This document shows positions 19,291-28,332 of a stretch of DNA of 64,000 nucleotides, piece by piece; position 1 is the first letter of the stretch; every line of letters starts with the position of its first letter. The position numbers and the translations under genes are program-made. The stretch comes from Paenibacillus bouchesdurhonensis (lineage in GTDB: Bacteria > Bacillota > Bacilli > Paenibacillales > Paenibacillaceae): NCBI RefSeq assembly GCF_900155685.1, contig NZ_LT732548.1, forward strand, positions 1,465,474-1,529,473, written 5' to 3'. The notes below the pieces were generated by a model. The model searched no databases. It saw only the letters and a list, made by a program, of their open reading frames with translations, and had not been told where the DNA came from.

Positions 19291-20475
19291 GTGCAAGTGA
19301 AGTATCGACCTACCCGTGCTGAAATCGATTTGGACGCGCTTTATGCCAACTATGCTGCTTTGCGGAGCAGAATACCGTCAGACATGAAGCTGTTAGCATG
19401 TGTTAAAGCAAATGCATATGGACATGGAGCTGTTCCTATTGCCGAAGAACTTGAACGCTACGGGGCTGATTATCTTAGCGTTGCTTTTCTGGATGAAGCG
19501 TTAGAGCTGCGTCAAGCAGGCTTGACTATCCCCATCCTAGTTCTGGGCTATACCCCTCCGCACGGAATACGTACGGCGTGGGAGAATGGGATCACGCTTA
19601 CTTTGTTCAGCGGAGAAGTGCTTGACGCGATCAAGGCTATTGATCCCGGCGAGTATCCCGGTAAACTGAAGGTCCATATCAAAATCGATTCTGGTATGGG
19701 GCGTCTTGGACTCCTGCCAGGGGACGAGGCGTTGGATTTCATCCGTGATGCGATAAGTTTGCCGCATTTGGAAGTGGAGGGCTTATTTACCCACTTTGCT
19801 ACAGCGGATGAACAAGATAAGAGCTATACATTGGAACAGTACCGGCATTTTCAGAATGTAGTTCATGCGCTGAAGCATTATGATTTGGATATCCCGATTA
19901 TACATACAGGCAACAGCGCGATTGCAATTGACTTACCGAAGATTTCGTGCCAGATGGTACGAATTGGCATCGCATTGTATGGTCTCTACCCTTCAGATGA
20001 GGTTCACAAGGAGCAAATTTTGCTTTGCCCGGTTTTGTCGCTTAAGACGGAAACGGTACATGTGAAAACTTTGCCGCCGCGTTCTTCCATAAGTTATGGG
20101 GCGAAATATGTGACGGATCGGGAAGAGATTATCGCAACGCTGCCAATAGGCTATGCCGATGGATATTCACGAATGCTTGGTGGTAAGGCGCAGGTACTCA
20201 TTCGCGGACAGCGCGTCCCTGTCGTCGGAACGATTTGCATGGACCAATGTATGGTTTCGCTACAATCTTTAGCTGAAGAAGCTGAAGAAATCCAAGTCGG
20301 TGAGGAGGTTGTACTCATCGGTCAGCAGTCCGGTGCAGCGATTACAGCGGACGAACTGGCCTCCATGCTCGGTACCATTCACTACGAATTAATTTGTATG
20401 TTGGCTCATCGTGTGCCTCGTCTATACATAGGCACAAACAGACCGCATCTTTTAGTAAATCCGTTGTTTGCATGA
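19291..20475 (+). CDS. alr: Alanine racemase
   Basis: PLP enzyme that interconverts L- and D-alanine for peptidoglycan. The PLP lysine is in ACVKANAYGHG near residue 36, and the second catalytic residue, Tyr, is in SISYGAKYV. The GTG at 19291 is chosen: it lies eight bases after AGAAGGTGA and gives 394 residues, close to other Alr proteins. An ATG at 19240 would add 17 residues without a ribosome binding site. The gene is followed by the antitoxin gene, the conserved Bacillales order. Confidence 0.93.
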   Translation: MQVKYRPTRAEIDLDALYANYAALRSRIPSDMKLLACVKANAYGHGAVPIAEELERYGADYLSVAFLDEALELRQAGLTIPILVLGYTPPHGIRTAWENGITLTLFSGEVLDAIKAIDPGEYPGKLKVHIKIDSGMGRLGLLPGDEALDFIRDAISLPHLEVEGLFTHFATADEQDKSYTLEQYRHFQNVVHALKHYDLDIPIIHTGNSAIAIDLPKISCQMVRIGIALYGLYPSDEVHKEQILLCPVLSLKTETVHVKTLPPRSSISYGAKYVTDREEIIATLPIGYADGYSRMLGGKAQVLIRGQRVPVVGTICMDQCMVSLQSLAEEAEEIQVGEEVVLIGQQSGAAITADELASMLGTIHYELICMLAHRVPRLYIGTNRPHLLVNPLFA

Positions 20476-20732
20476 TTCGCAGACAAAAAACTACAAAACT
20501 TTCTTCCTATGGAAGGAATTTATGCTAGGTCCATCGAATGATATACATTATGCTCGAATGATAAAGATGGAAATGATCAGGTATGTACGCTTATGCCAAT
20601 TTTGGTTATAATGAAATGCAGCATACTTGATATACACTTAGCATATATTCTTTTGTATAAATATCCTTGAATATTGCTATACTGAGTCACAAGGATCTGG
20701 GTCGACAAGGTTTTGGGGGTGGATGTTTAAAG

Positions 20733-21014
20733 ATGGCCAATATGCAGAACACCAAAAGGATTATGATCAGCTTACCGGATCATCTATTGCAGGAAGTGGA
20801 TGGAATCGTTGCTATGGAGAACTCCAATCGTAGTGAGCTTATTAGGCAAGCCATGAAGCTGTATTTAAATGAACGGAAGAAGCGTTTCATCCGGGAATCT
20901 ATGCAGCGTGGCTACATGGAAATGGCCAAGATTAACTTAACCATGGCCTCTGAGGCTTTCCACGCGGAGGAAGATGCAGACAGCACTCTGGACCGCCTAG
21001 TTAGCGGGGTGTGA
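20733..21014 (+). CDS. ndoAI: Antitoxin EndoAI (MazE-like, ribbon-helix-helix)
   Basis: 93-residue antitoxin of the EndoA RNase. Residues 1-45 form a ribbon-helix-helix DNA-binding domain (KRIMISLPDHLLQEVD, then SNRSELIRQAMKLYL). The rest is acidic and should wrap around the toxin. ATG 20733 follows GGGGGTGGA by nine bases; the length equals that of the B. subtilis protein. It is encoded three bases upstream of the toxin gene and probably represses the operon together with the toxin. Confidence 0.93.
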   Translation: MANMQNTKRIMISLPDHLLQEVDGIVAMENSNRSELIRQAMKLYLNERKKRFIRESMQRGYMEMAKINLTMASEAFHAEEDADSTLDRLVSGV

Positions 21015-21017
21015 CCA

Positions 21018-21368
21018 TTGATTGTAAAGCGCGGCGACGTATTTTTTGCAGACCTTTCCCCTGTTGTCGGCTCTGAGCAGGGAGGGGTAAGACCTGTGCT
21101 TATCATCCAGAACGATATTGGCAATCGATTCAGCCCGACGGTAATCGTTGCTGCTATTACTGCCCAAATTCAAAAAGCGAAGCTGCCGACTCACGTAGAG
21201 ATTGATGCAGCGACGCATGGTTTTGATCGGGATTCTGTCATTTTGCTTGAACAGATACGTACGATTGATAAGCAGAGATTGACGGACAAAATTACGCATT
21301 TGGATGATGAGACGATGAAGAAGGTTAACGATTCGCTGCTTATTAGTCTTGGATTAATTGATTTCTGA
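21018..21368 (+). CDS. ndoA: mRNA interferase EndoA (MazF toxin)
   Basis: Sequence-specific endoribonuclease toxin of the MazF family. It is nearly identical in pattern to B. subtilis Endo[68 protein letters not shown]. It starts at TTG (21018), as the B. subtilis gene does, with GGGGTGTGA just upstream and only three bases after the antitoxin stop. EndoA cleaves RNA at a UACAU site; the conserved sequence suggests the same specificity, which is inference. Confidence 0.95.
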   Translation: MIVKRGDVFFADLSPVVGSEQGGVRPVLIIQNDIGNRFSPTVIVAAITAQIQKAKLPTHVEIDAATHGFDRDSVILLEQIRTIDKQRLTDKITHLDDETMKKVNDSLLISLGLIDF

Positions 21369-21392
21369 TGAACAAAGGGGAGTGTTCCCCTC

Positions 21393-21427
21393 AAGACGTC
21401 CTGTCTCTTTTGGGGCGTCTTTATTTT
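21393..21427 (+). terminator. Terminator of the alr-ndoAI-ndoA unit
   Basis: A nine-pair stem, AAGACGTCC / GGGCGTCTT with one T-G pair, is followed by TATTTTTG. Confidence 0.85.
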
Positions 21428-21547
21428 TGTGCGCGTTCTTCGGGAATATTCGTTATTTCATAAGATGAAATTTTGATTTCTCGATAGCTTCAATGGCTGA
21501 ATCTGGTATAATAAGCGTATCTATTTCTCCGAGGAGGATCATTTTTA

Positions 21548-21916
21548 ATGGATTATAATTCTTCAGGGCAGTACAATTATAATTATCCGCCCGCACCACC
21601 ACAGCCGCCAGGGCCTCCGCCAAGCGGCGAACCGAATACGAATAGCAAATCGATTACGGCGCTAGTACTAGGTATATTGGCTATCGCAATTCCGTATATC
21701 GGGTTTTTCATAGGGATTGTGGCGATTATTATTGCTGCACTTTCTTTTAAAGAAATTAAAATTACCAACGAAAAAGGCCATGGCTTATCTGTTGCCGGAA
21801 TGGTTTGCGGAATTATCGGTACTGTAATTTATGGACTCATTTTCTTGTTTTTTATTGTTGTGATCATTATTGCCGCATCCTCACCGGATAATTTTATGAA
21901 TTATTCGAACTTCTAG
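21548..21916 (+). CDS. DUF4190-type small membrane protein
   Basis: 122 residues. A Pro/Gly/Asn-rich cytoplasmic start (PPAPPQPPGPPPSGEP) is followed by two long hydrophobic segments, near 38-63 and 82-110. The linker ALSFKEIKI and the layout match DUF4190 proteins, for which no function is established. The ribosome binding site GAGGAGGATC is strong. It is flanked by terminators on both sides and so is a single-gene unit. Confidence 0.75.
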   Translation: MDYNSSGQYNYNYPPAPPQPPGPPPSGEPNTNSKSITALVLGILAIAIPYIGFFIGIVAIIIAALSFKEIKITNEKGHGLSVAGMVCGIIGTVIYGLIFLFFIVVIIIAASSPDNFMNYSNF

Positions 21917-21926
21917 AACGAAGATC

Positions 21927-21957
21927 AAACACCGTACTGCGTGTACGGTGTTTTTGC
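21927..21957 (+). terminator. Terminator of the DUF4190-type gene
   Basis: A perfect 11-bp stem (AAACACCGTAC / GTACGGTGTTT) with a five-base loop is followed by TT. Confidence 0.88.
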
Positions 21958-22149
21958 TGTTATTAACTCAATTTTCGCAGCTTTAAATCTGTAAATAAGA
22001 CATAATGTAATTGGATAGAGCTGTGATTCGTTGATGGGATTGGCGATGTAAGCATGTCGAGTCGAAGTTTTATTACCTGCTTTTGTGGCGATTTCGTTCA
22101 TATGCTGCTAAGCAGCTCCTCAGTCTGGCATAAGGGGGATTTGGGGGAT

Positions 22150-22300
22150 TGTGTATGAGAAATCAAATAGAATCGCTCGTTTAGCAGCTTGATGCTGGAA
22201 TGTATACGAAAAATCAAATAGAATCGCTCGTTTAACGGCTTGATGCCGGAATGTGTATGAAATATCTCATACAAGCGCCCATATTACACCTTGTTCCAAA
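22150..22300. repeat. Degenerate tandem repeat, 51-bp unit
   Basis: Two adjacent 51-bp copies (22150-22200 and 22201-22251) share the core AATCAAATAGAATCGCTCG and a GCTTGATGC(C/T)GGAA end. A third, diverged copy runs to about 22300 and contains the palindrome TGTATGA-6-TCATACA. The rest of the 21958-22552 gap shows no plausible gene. Confidence 0.75.
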
Positions 22301-22552
22301 CTAAAAAGAACTTAATCCACTGGTCTACGTGGCCCGCATTAACGAGCACGGCCTTATTGCCCAACAAAATTTCGCCAGGCCGTTCGTAATCGTTAGAAAA
22401 TTATTGTTAAAATGCGGTCTTTCTTTCTGGAAATTGGCTGGCGAACGTTGTGTAACTTTTGGTAATGTGCCTAATGTGCCTACTGCTGGCAATAAGCTAT
22501 AAATTTTGTGATAATAAGAACAGTGCAATTTATGGATGAAAGAGGGATGACC

Positions 22553-24670
22553 TTGTCACAAAGTGAAATTAGTCCAGAAACGATCACGAATGAGGAACAA
22601 ATTGAGGCTAAAGTTCAGGAACGAATTATTGCGCAGGTAGCCAAAGAGCTTGGGTTGCCTTTGAAGGGTGTGCGGACGACCGCTCAGTTGCTGGATGAAG
22701 GGAATACGATTCCTTTTGTGGCCCGCTATCGTAAAGAAATGACGGGAGAGCTGGACGAGAACCAGCTTCGCGATATCGACGAACGGATACAGTATTTGCG
22801 AAATCTAGAGGTTCGGAAGCGTGAAGTGATCCGCATCATTACGGAGCAAGGAAAGTTGACCGGAGAACTGGAGGCCGCCATTGTTCAAGCGGTAAAGCTT
22901 CAAGAGGTTGAGGACTTGTATCGTCCGTATCGGCAGAAGCGAAAGACCAGAGCCAGCGTTGCGAAAGAAAAAGGTCTGGAGCCCCTTGCAGACTGGTTGT
23001 TATCACAGCCTAGGGATGGGGTGCTGCTCGACGAGGCGGCAATCCGAGCCTGGGTGCGGAAATATAGCATGGATCATGGGGTAATCGTTTCGGAAGCGAA
23101 GAATCCTGAAGAAGAATCCGTATACGAAATGTATTATGATTACCGTGAGCCTGCCAAGAAATTGCCGCCCCATCGCATACTGGCCATTAATCGGGGAGAA
23201 CGTGAGAATATCCTCAAGATATCATTAGAAATAGATGTCGAATCTATTCATCGTTACATTGCCGGCAAAGTAATCAAAGGTCGATCTGTTGCTGAGAGCA
23301 CGCTGAAGGCTGTAATAGAGGATGCCTACAAAAGGCTGCTTGCTCCTTCCATTGAGAGGGAAGTTAGATCGGAGCTGACGGAGAAGGCCGAGCAGCAAGC
23401 TATATCTATTTTCTCTGCAAACTTGCGCAGCCTGCTGCTGCAGCCTCCCGTAAAAGGGAAAGTCGTGCTTGGCGTCGATCCGGCTTATCGTACAGGCTGT
23501 AAGCTTGCGGTCGTGGACGATACCGGCAAGATGCTTGAAGTAGCTGTGACTTATCCAACGCCGCCGAACAATAAGAAACGGGAAGCTGCGATAAAAATCA
23601 ATGAATTGATCGATAAATATAGCGTACAGCTTATTGTTATCGGCAACGGCACGGCATCCCGCGAGACGGAGCAGTTCGTCGCAGAAATTATTGCCGATCG
23701 GAATGATCCTGAGCTGGTGTATTTGATCGTGAACGAGGCGGGAGCCAGCGTTTATTCGGCTTCGAAGCTGGCGCAGCAGGAGTTTCCGGATTTGGATGTC
23801 GCTGAACGCAGCGCGGTGTCGATTGCGAGACGGCTGCAGGATCCGCTGGCAGAGCTCGTAAAGATTGAACCTAAAGCGATCGGAGTAGGACAATACCAGC
23901 ATGATGTATCCCAGAAGCATCTGGACGAGAGTCTTACTGCAGTAGTGGAGTCTGCGGTCAACCATGTGGGTGTAGACGTGAACACGGCTTCACCTTCACT
24001 CTTGTCCTATGTGTCGGGGGTCAATGCGACCATTGCGAAGAATATAGTTAAGTTCCGCGAAGAAAACGGCAAATTCACAAGCCGCAAGCAGCTTCAGAAG
24101 GTGCCGCGTCTTGGCGCCAAAACTTTTGAGCAATGCATCGGCTTCTTGCGAATCAACGATGGGGAACATTTGCTGGATCGCACGCCGATCCACCCCGAAT
24201 CTTACGGGGTAGTCACCCAGTTGTTTAAAGAGCTGCGCGTCGAGCTAAGCCAGCTCGGAACGAAAGAACTGGCCGAGATGCTCTCAACCTTGGAGCCCGA
24301 GAACTTAGCAGTGCAGCTCGGTGTAGGCGTGCCGACATTGCGGGATATCCTCGATAGCCTGCAGCGTCCAGGACGCGACCCTCGTGAGGAGCTCCCAGCG
24401 CCGATTTTCCGTACGGATGTTCTAAAAATCGAAGATTTATCTCCTGGCATGGAGCTTCAGGGCACGGTTCGCAACGTCATTGATTTTGGCGCATTTGTCG
24501 ATATCGGCATCAAAAACGATGGGCTGGTTCATATATCTCAGCTCAGTAAAGGGTATGTGAAGCATCCGATGGACGTGGTTTCCGTCGGTGACAATGTGAC
24601 GGTATGGGTGCTTAACGTAGACACGAAAAAGGGAAGAGTCGGTCTTACGATGCGTAAGCCTTCCGAATAA
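22553..24670 (+). CDS. tex: Tex-family S1 RNA-binding protein
   Basis: Cytoplasmic Tex/YdcI-family protein with an N-terminal helix-rich region (VRTTAQLLDEGNTIPFVARYRKE), a YqgF-like RNase-H fold (VLGVDPAYRTGCKLAVVD), helix-hairpin-helix motifs (NTASPSLLSYVSGV, VPRLGAKTFEQC) and a C-terminal S1 domain (GTVRNVIDFGAFVDIGI). Family members bind nucleic acid and influence transcription. The TTG at 22553 lies seven bases after AGAGG; ATG codons at 22547 and 22532 are alternatives with poorer spacing. The protein is about 705 residues, the usual family length, and the gene stands alone. Confidence 0.93.
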   Translation: MSQSEISPETITNEEQIEAKVQERIIAQVAKELGLPLKGVRTTAQLLDEGNTIPFVARYRKEMTGELDENQLRDIDERIQYLRNLEVRKREVIRIITEQGKLTGELEAAIVQAVKLQEVEDLYRPYRQKRKTRASVAKEKGLEPLADWLLSQPRDGVLLDEAAIRAWVRKYSMDHGVIVSEAKNPEEESVYEMYYDYREPAKKLPPHRILAINRGERENILKISLEIDVESIHRYIAGKVIKGRSVAESTLKAVIEDAYKRLLAPSIEREVRSELTEKAEQQAISIFSANLRSLLLQPPVKGKVVLGVDPAYRTGCKLAVVDDTGKMLEVAVTYPTPPNNKKREAAIKINELIDKYSVQLIVIGNGTASRETEQFVAEIIADRNDPELVYLIVNEAGASVYSASKLAQQEFPDLDVAERSAVSIARRLQDPLAELVKIEPKAIGVGQYQHDVSQKHLDESLTAVVESAVNHVGVDVNTASPSLLSYVSGVNATIAKNIVKFREENGKFTSRKQLQKVPRLGAKTFEQCIGFLRINDGEHLLDRTPIHPESYGVVTQLFKELRVELSQLGTKELAEMLSTLEPENLAVQLGVGVPTLRDILDSLQRPGRDPREELPAPIFRTDVLKIEDLSPGMELQGTVRNVIDFGAFVDIGIKNDGLVHISQLSKGYVKHPMDVVSVGDNVTVWVLNVDTKKGRVGLTMRKPSE

Positions 24671-24789
24671 AAGTGAAGCGGTGCGGCGCTGTTGTTGTTA
24701 AGGAAGGCCGCAGTGTAACAAAGCCGTTAATAAAAGCTGTTCAATAAAAGCATCGAGAAAAAAAGCTGCATAATAAGTAATGCAATGTG

Positions 24790-24826
24790 CTGCCAGTCCG
24801 GGTCTACGGGCTGGCAGTTTACGTTT
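24790..24826 (+). terminator. Terminator downstream of tex
   Basis: An eleven-pair stem (24790-24800 with 24807-24817, one T-G pair) is followed by TTTACGTTTT. It lies about 120 bases past the tex stop. Confidence 0.7.
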
Positions 24827-24940
24827 TGGGCGGCTTTTTAGCTCTTGTCCTCGTGCATTTTTTTTGCCCCATTGTACACAATGGTAATACAGTCCCTGTA
24901 AAGGAAAATAGAGTTGAAGGACACGGCAAGGAGGGTCACG

Positions 24941-25261
24941 GTGAAAACACGGTATTATGTCTCCGTACAAGGACGTTCAGTTTTGGAGGAACAAGGCGCT
25001 GCGGCTTATGAGTGGACGATTGAGGCGTCACCTGAAACAGCTATTAACTTGAGACATATGTTGGAACGGATTGGGGAGAAGGAGGATAGCTCCTTTGCAG
25101 CCTATACGTATCCTTGGCCGGATACGCCCGAAGATGTAGTTAACAGTGGGTATCAGAGCCAGATTGATAAAGTGTATCGGGAAATTTATCGGCTTGGAAC
25201 AGAAGAAACTAGGCGGGAATTACAGCGAATAGGTTATGGAGCTGAGCAGGACAAAGAGTAA
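24941..25261 (+). CDS. Hypothetical protein, 106 residues
   Basis: Soluble acidic protein with no domain I recognise. It opens with KTRYYVSVQGRSVLEEQG and has a Trp/Pro-rich centre (YTYPWPDTPEDVV). The start is GTG at 24941, six bases after AAGGAGG; an ATG at 24914 lacks such a site. It precedes another small unknown gene by 27 bases and the two are probably one transcript ending at the terminator before tRNA-Arg. Confidence 0.65.
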   Translation: MKTRYYVSVQGRSVLEEQGAAAYEWTIEASPETAINLRHMLERIGEKEDSSFAAYTYPWPDTPEDVVNSGYQSQIDKVYREIYRLGTEETRRELQRIGYGAEQDKE

Positions 25262-25288
25262 TTAAAGATGAACGAGGAGCGAAGGGAT

Positions 25289-25666
25289 ATGTATTATATC
25301 AAGGAAGCCAAATTCCGGCGGATGGCTGAGCATAACGGCCAGGAGTGCGCCGAAATACAAGTATGGCCGGGGGCGGTTGGCGATCCAGAATTGTTTGTAT
25401 ATGTCGCCCGTTCACAAGATGGCAGCGAAAATTACGAGATCATCCGAATGATCCGCAGCGATGCGGATTTGGAGATTGATTGGTATGACAACAGCCTTCA
25501 TCAGGCCTATGCCGAGGTAGCCGAGGAGAACTTTGGCGACACGGGCTGGCCCGAGCCTGCCGAACAGCGAGCCAACTTCAAGGAGCAACTGCTCGCATAC
25601 GGGAATATTTCCGAGAAATTAAAGGAAAGGCTGTCAGATGACAATCCAGAAGGAGCGCCGCAATAA
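25289..25666 (+). CDS. Hypothetical protein, 125 residues
   Basis: Acidic soluble protein (MYYIKEAKFRRMAEHNGQEC..., with many Glu and Trp), no membrane segment, family not recognised. ATG 25289 lies nine bases after GAGGAG; ATG 25268 is an alternative start adding seven residues but has no good ribosome binding site. It is probably co-transcribed with the small gene before it. Confidence 0.62.
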   Translation: MYYIKEAKFRRMAEHNGQECAEIQVWPGAVGDPELFVYVARSQDGSENYEIIRMIRSDADLEIDWYDNSLHQAYAEVAEENFGDTGWPEPAEQRANFKEQLLAYGNISEKLKERLSDDNPEGAPQ

Positions 25667-25685
25667 AAATATACTTTGAAAAAAG

Positions 25686-25722
25686 AAAAGGATGCGTTAT
25701 AATAAATAACGCATCCTTTTTA
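25686..25722. terminator. Bidirectional terminator before tRNA-Arg
   Basis: A perfect 15-bp stem (25686-25700 with 25706-25720) closes a five-base loop, with A and T runs on both sides. It closes the unit of the two small genes just upstream of the tRNA. Confidence 0.9.
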
Positions 25723-25736
25723 TACATACTTATTAT

Positions 25737-25795
<59 letters not shown>

Positions 25796-25810
<15 letters not shown>

Positions 25811-25983
25811 TATGCAAACTCTCCATCAGGAGAGTTTTTACGTTTCCAGGGGATGAGAACCCCATGAGGGTTCGTCGAAGAGAGACCGCCACGCGCATAG
25901 CAGCAGGACGAACGGAGTCTCGCGCAAGGCGCGCGAGTATCCCTTCTGGGACGTATGCAAACTCTCCATCAGGAGAGTTTTTT
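25796..25983. repeat. tRNA-Arg-linked repeat: tRNA 3' end and terminator duplicated around a 99-nt structured unit
   Basis: A 44-bp direct repeat occurs at 25796-25839 and 25939-25982. It starts with the last 15 bases of the tRNA (ATCCCTTCTGGGACG) and includes the terminator hairpin AACTCTCC-ATCA-GGAGAGTT and its T-run. Between the copies lie 99 GC-rich bases with a perfect hairpin CTCGCGC / GCGCGAG (25924-25942 region) and another GAACCC / GGGTTC. No credible protein is encoded. The second copy ends eight bases from the argS stop. The same arrangement occurs at the other tRNA-Arg. Confidence 0.85.
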
Positions 25984-25990
25984 ACACTAG

Positions 25991-27868
25991 TCACATTCGC
26001 TCCGGCGTGGGCAAACCAAGAACTTGCAGCGCATCCCCCAAAGTTTCTTTCACCTTCGCAGTCAACCAAACGCGAAAATGCTGGACTTCGCCCTCTGCCT
26101 TTAGAATAGGGCAAGTAGAATAAAAGTTATTAAATAAAGTAGCCAACTGGTGAGCGTAGGTGCATAGCGTATTTGGTGTTAAATCCTGTACGGCATGGTA
26201 TAGCGTATCTAACCAAATGCTAATATGTCTCAGCAGAGCCCGCTCTGCAGGCTCGAGCGAAGCTATTTTGACTGCAGTCCCATGAGCGGTGCCAATGATC
26301 TTATTCTCCACCTTGTTCAAGACACTAGTGGCACGGGCATAAGTATACAGCAAATATACTCCGGTATTGCCCGAAATTTCGGTCGCCTGTCGCAAATCAA
26401 ATACCACCTCGGTCTGAAGGTTGAAGCGTAGTAAATAATAGCGTATAGCAGCGATGGCAATTTCGCGACTGGACAGCCCGCTGGGGTCTGACCGTTTGTT
26501 TTGGATCACGTTCTCCATCAATTCTGTCAATTCAGACACTTTAATTCCGATCCCTTGACGTCCTGACATCGCATACGAGCTTTTTCCATCGGAGATATCG
26601 ATCCCGAGTTCCACCGCCGCCGCTGGGCTTAAAGAAACAACCCCATAGCTTACATGATGCAGCTTCTCGGCTTCTTTCGCGTAACCCAAAGCTTGAAGAG
26701 CCTGCTTTACCATTGCCTGAGGATATTCCTGTCTGTAGTCGATGACGTTAATCACTAAATCGGCATGCCCGAAAGATTTCGCAATCCCGTTAGACCGGGT
26801 AGTCCATAAATTATCGGAGAAGGGCTGATACGAAAAGTCCTTTGCAAGCAGGCCGTATTTCCACAGATGGTAGGCAATATCTTTGGCGGTGTAAGTTAAA
26901 ATACCGTTTGAACGGACCAGAACTTTTTCTATGGCCTGTTCGCTCCCTTCCTGTGGCAGGTTATCCCTGACTTTCCCCTCTGAGCTTGGCTTCAACACCC
27001 AACAGCCGGCCAATTTACCCTCAGTCTCTTGATAAAAAAGGGAGGTTTGCTGCAGTAGCTGGAATGTCGAAGACCAAAATCCTTCTCTGACAATACTGCT
27101 CTCCCAGACTAACAAATCGTATTGAATCCCAAACTCGCTCATATCTTGAACATGCTCACGTACGATTCTTTCGGCGGCTACCATGCCCATCCAGGAGACA
27201 TTGGAAACACCGTCCTCCAAGGCGTGCAGCACCTCAACTCGTTTGTTGACTAAAACGGAATTCACCGCATATTCCTTATTCGTTGTCGCGTATAAATCCC
27301 AGCAATAATCCCCAAAACGCTCGTACTCTCCTGATAAAGGAATATTGAGCAGTCCAACCACGGTATCCGCTAATTGATTGCCTAAGTCATCGATGTAATT
27401 ATGGATCTCAACGTTATAGCCAACTCTTCTAAGCATCCTTACTAACGTATCGCCAATGCAGGAATTTCTGAGATGACCGATATGTGCCGATTTATTCGGA
27501 TTAATAGAGGTATGCTCAATGACTACTTTATCGTTCGAATATTCCGGCAGCCCAAAATCTCGCTGTGCCCATTCTTCCCAGTTGATAAATAAATTCAAAA
27601 ATCCGGGAGGCACGATTTCGATGCGACTTAATAAGCTGTTCTTATTTTCCTGTTGACTCAGCTTGGCTTTAATTAATTCTGCGATATGCACAGGTGGCTT
27701 TTTTAAAGACTTTGCTAATTGCATGGCAATATTGCTGGAGTAATCTCCATGTTCGAGGCTGGCAGGCATTTCAATTTTGACAATTAGACCAGAATCGTTG
27801 TCACCCCCATTTTCTATTAGACTCTGAGCAGCTTTCGTTATACTTTGTACAATCCACTGACTTAACAT
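25991..27868 (-). CDS. argS: Arginine--tRNA ligase
   Basis: Class I aminoacyl-tRNA synthetase charging tRNA-Arg. Visible are the N-terminal Add-1-like domain, the HIGH motif in NPNKSAHIGHLRNSCIGD followed by NYIDDLGNQ, a KMSKS-like region reading YAMSGRQGIGIKVSEL, and the C-terminal anticodon-binding DALR domain ending in GLPTPERM. At 625 residues it is longer than the common type of about 555. ATG 27868 follows AAGGGGG. An Arg T-box leader precedes it. The divergent KMSKS-like loop and the T-box control suggest a paralogue, but whether the genome has a second argS cannot be seen. Confidence 0.9.
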   Translation of the reverse strand: MLSQWIVQSITKAAQSLIENGGDNDSGLIVKIEMPASLEHGDYSSNIAMQLAKSLKKPPVHIAELIKAKLSQQENKNSLLSRIEIVPPGFLNLFINWEEWAQRDFGLPEYSNDKVVIEHTSINPNKSAHIGHLRNSCIGDTLVRMLRRVGYNVEIHNYIDDLGNQLADTVVGLLNIPLSGEYERFGDYCWDLYATTNKEYAVNSVLVNKRVEVLHALEDGVSNVSWMGMVAAERIVREHVQDMSEFGIQYDLLVWESSIVREGFWSSTFQLLQQTSLFYQETEGKLAGCWVLKPSSEGKVRDNLPQEGSEQAIEKVLVRSNGILTYTAKDIAYHLWKYGLLAKDFSYQPFSDNLWTTRSNGIAKSFGHADLVINVIDYRQEYPQAMVKQALQALGYAKEAEKLHHVSYGVVSLSPAAAVELGIDISDGKSSYAMSGRQGIGIKVSELTELMENVIQNKRSDPSGLSSREIAIAAIRYYLLRFNLQTEVVFDLRQATEISGNTGVYLLYTYARATSVLNKVENKIIGTAHGTAVKIASLEPAERALLRHISIWLDTLYHAVQDLTPNTLCTYAHQLATLFNNFYSTCPILKAEGEVQHFRVWLTAKVKETLGDALQVLGLPTPERM

Positions 27869-27903
27869 CCTTAGATCCCCCTTATACAATGGTCTGATAA
27901 AAT

Positions 27904-28140
27904 AAAAAAAAGCCCTCGTCTCTTAAGAGACGAGGACTCTATCGCACTCGCGGTACCACTCTTGTTGTTAAACTCAAAGGTTTAACCACCTCATAAATAA
28001 CGGCTTTGGCCGGGACTTCCTACTCTTCTGTTCAGAAGTCCATCTCATGGATCCGTTTCATTATTGACTCCGGCCGGCTCCCACCCTCCCGGCTCGCTTG
28101 AACATAGAGAACAATAATTACTCTTCCAATCATTGATTAA
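27904..28140 (-). promoter_or_regulatory. T-box riboswitch of argS (Arg, specifier CGG)
   Basis: A minus-strand leader of about 240 nt. The T-box core reads GAGTGGTACCGCGAG (27946-27960 region), and the terminator is the perfect palindromic stem at 27914-27935 followed by T residues. The 5' part has GGAAGAGTA and an AG-rich distal stem-I region (AGGGTGGGAGCC). The specifier stretch reads GAAA-CGG-ATC, so the codon CGG (Arg) at 28055-28053 is the likely specifier, by analogy with GAAA-GGC-A in the glyQS leader. A -10 box TATAAT lies at 28158-28163. Confidence 0.9.
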
Positions 28141-28249
28141 CATATTAGTTTTGGCTTATTATAACCAGTTTGCCAAAAAATATCTACAACTTCCGGCAAA
28201 CTTATCTGCCAATGCAGCACTTAATTATTTACCTTTTTGAAGAAAACGC

Positions 28250-28303
28250 TTGCAGTCTGAGGGCGAATATGATATAAAAAATATAAATCTAAACGTTTAG
28301 ATT
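28250..28303 (+). promoter_or_regulatory. Promoter and palindromic operator of the LacI-family gene
   Basis: -35 TTGCAG (28250-28255), a 17-base spacer and -10 TATAAA (28273-28278). The perfect 18-bp palindrome AATCTAAACGTTTAGATT (28286-28303) covers the expected transcription start, so binding of the encoded repressor would block initiation. Confidence 0.8.
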
Positions 28304-28332
28304 CTTGGGTTATTATTTTGAGGAGGTGGAGT

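Noticed and set aside
22150..22300. CRISPR array
   Set aside because: Only two to three adjacent copies with no spacers between them, and no cas genes in the window.
23225..23965. Minus-strand frame of 246 codons inside tex
   Set aside because: Lies wholly within the tex coding frame, with no start signal and no recognisable domain.
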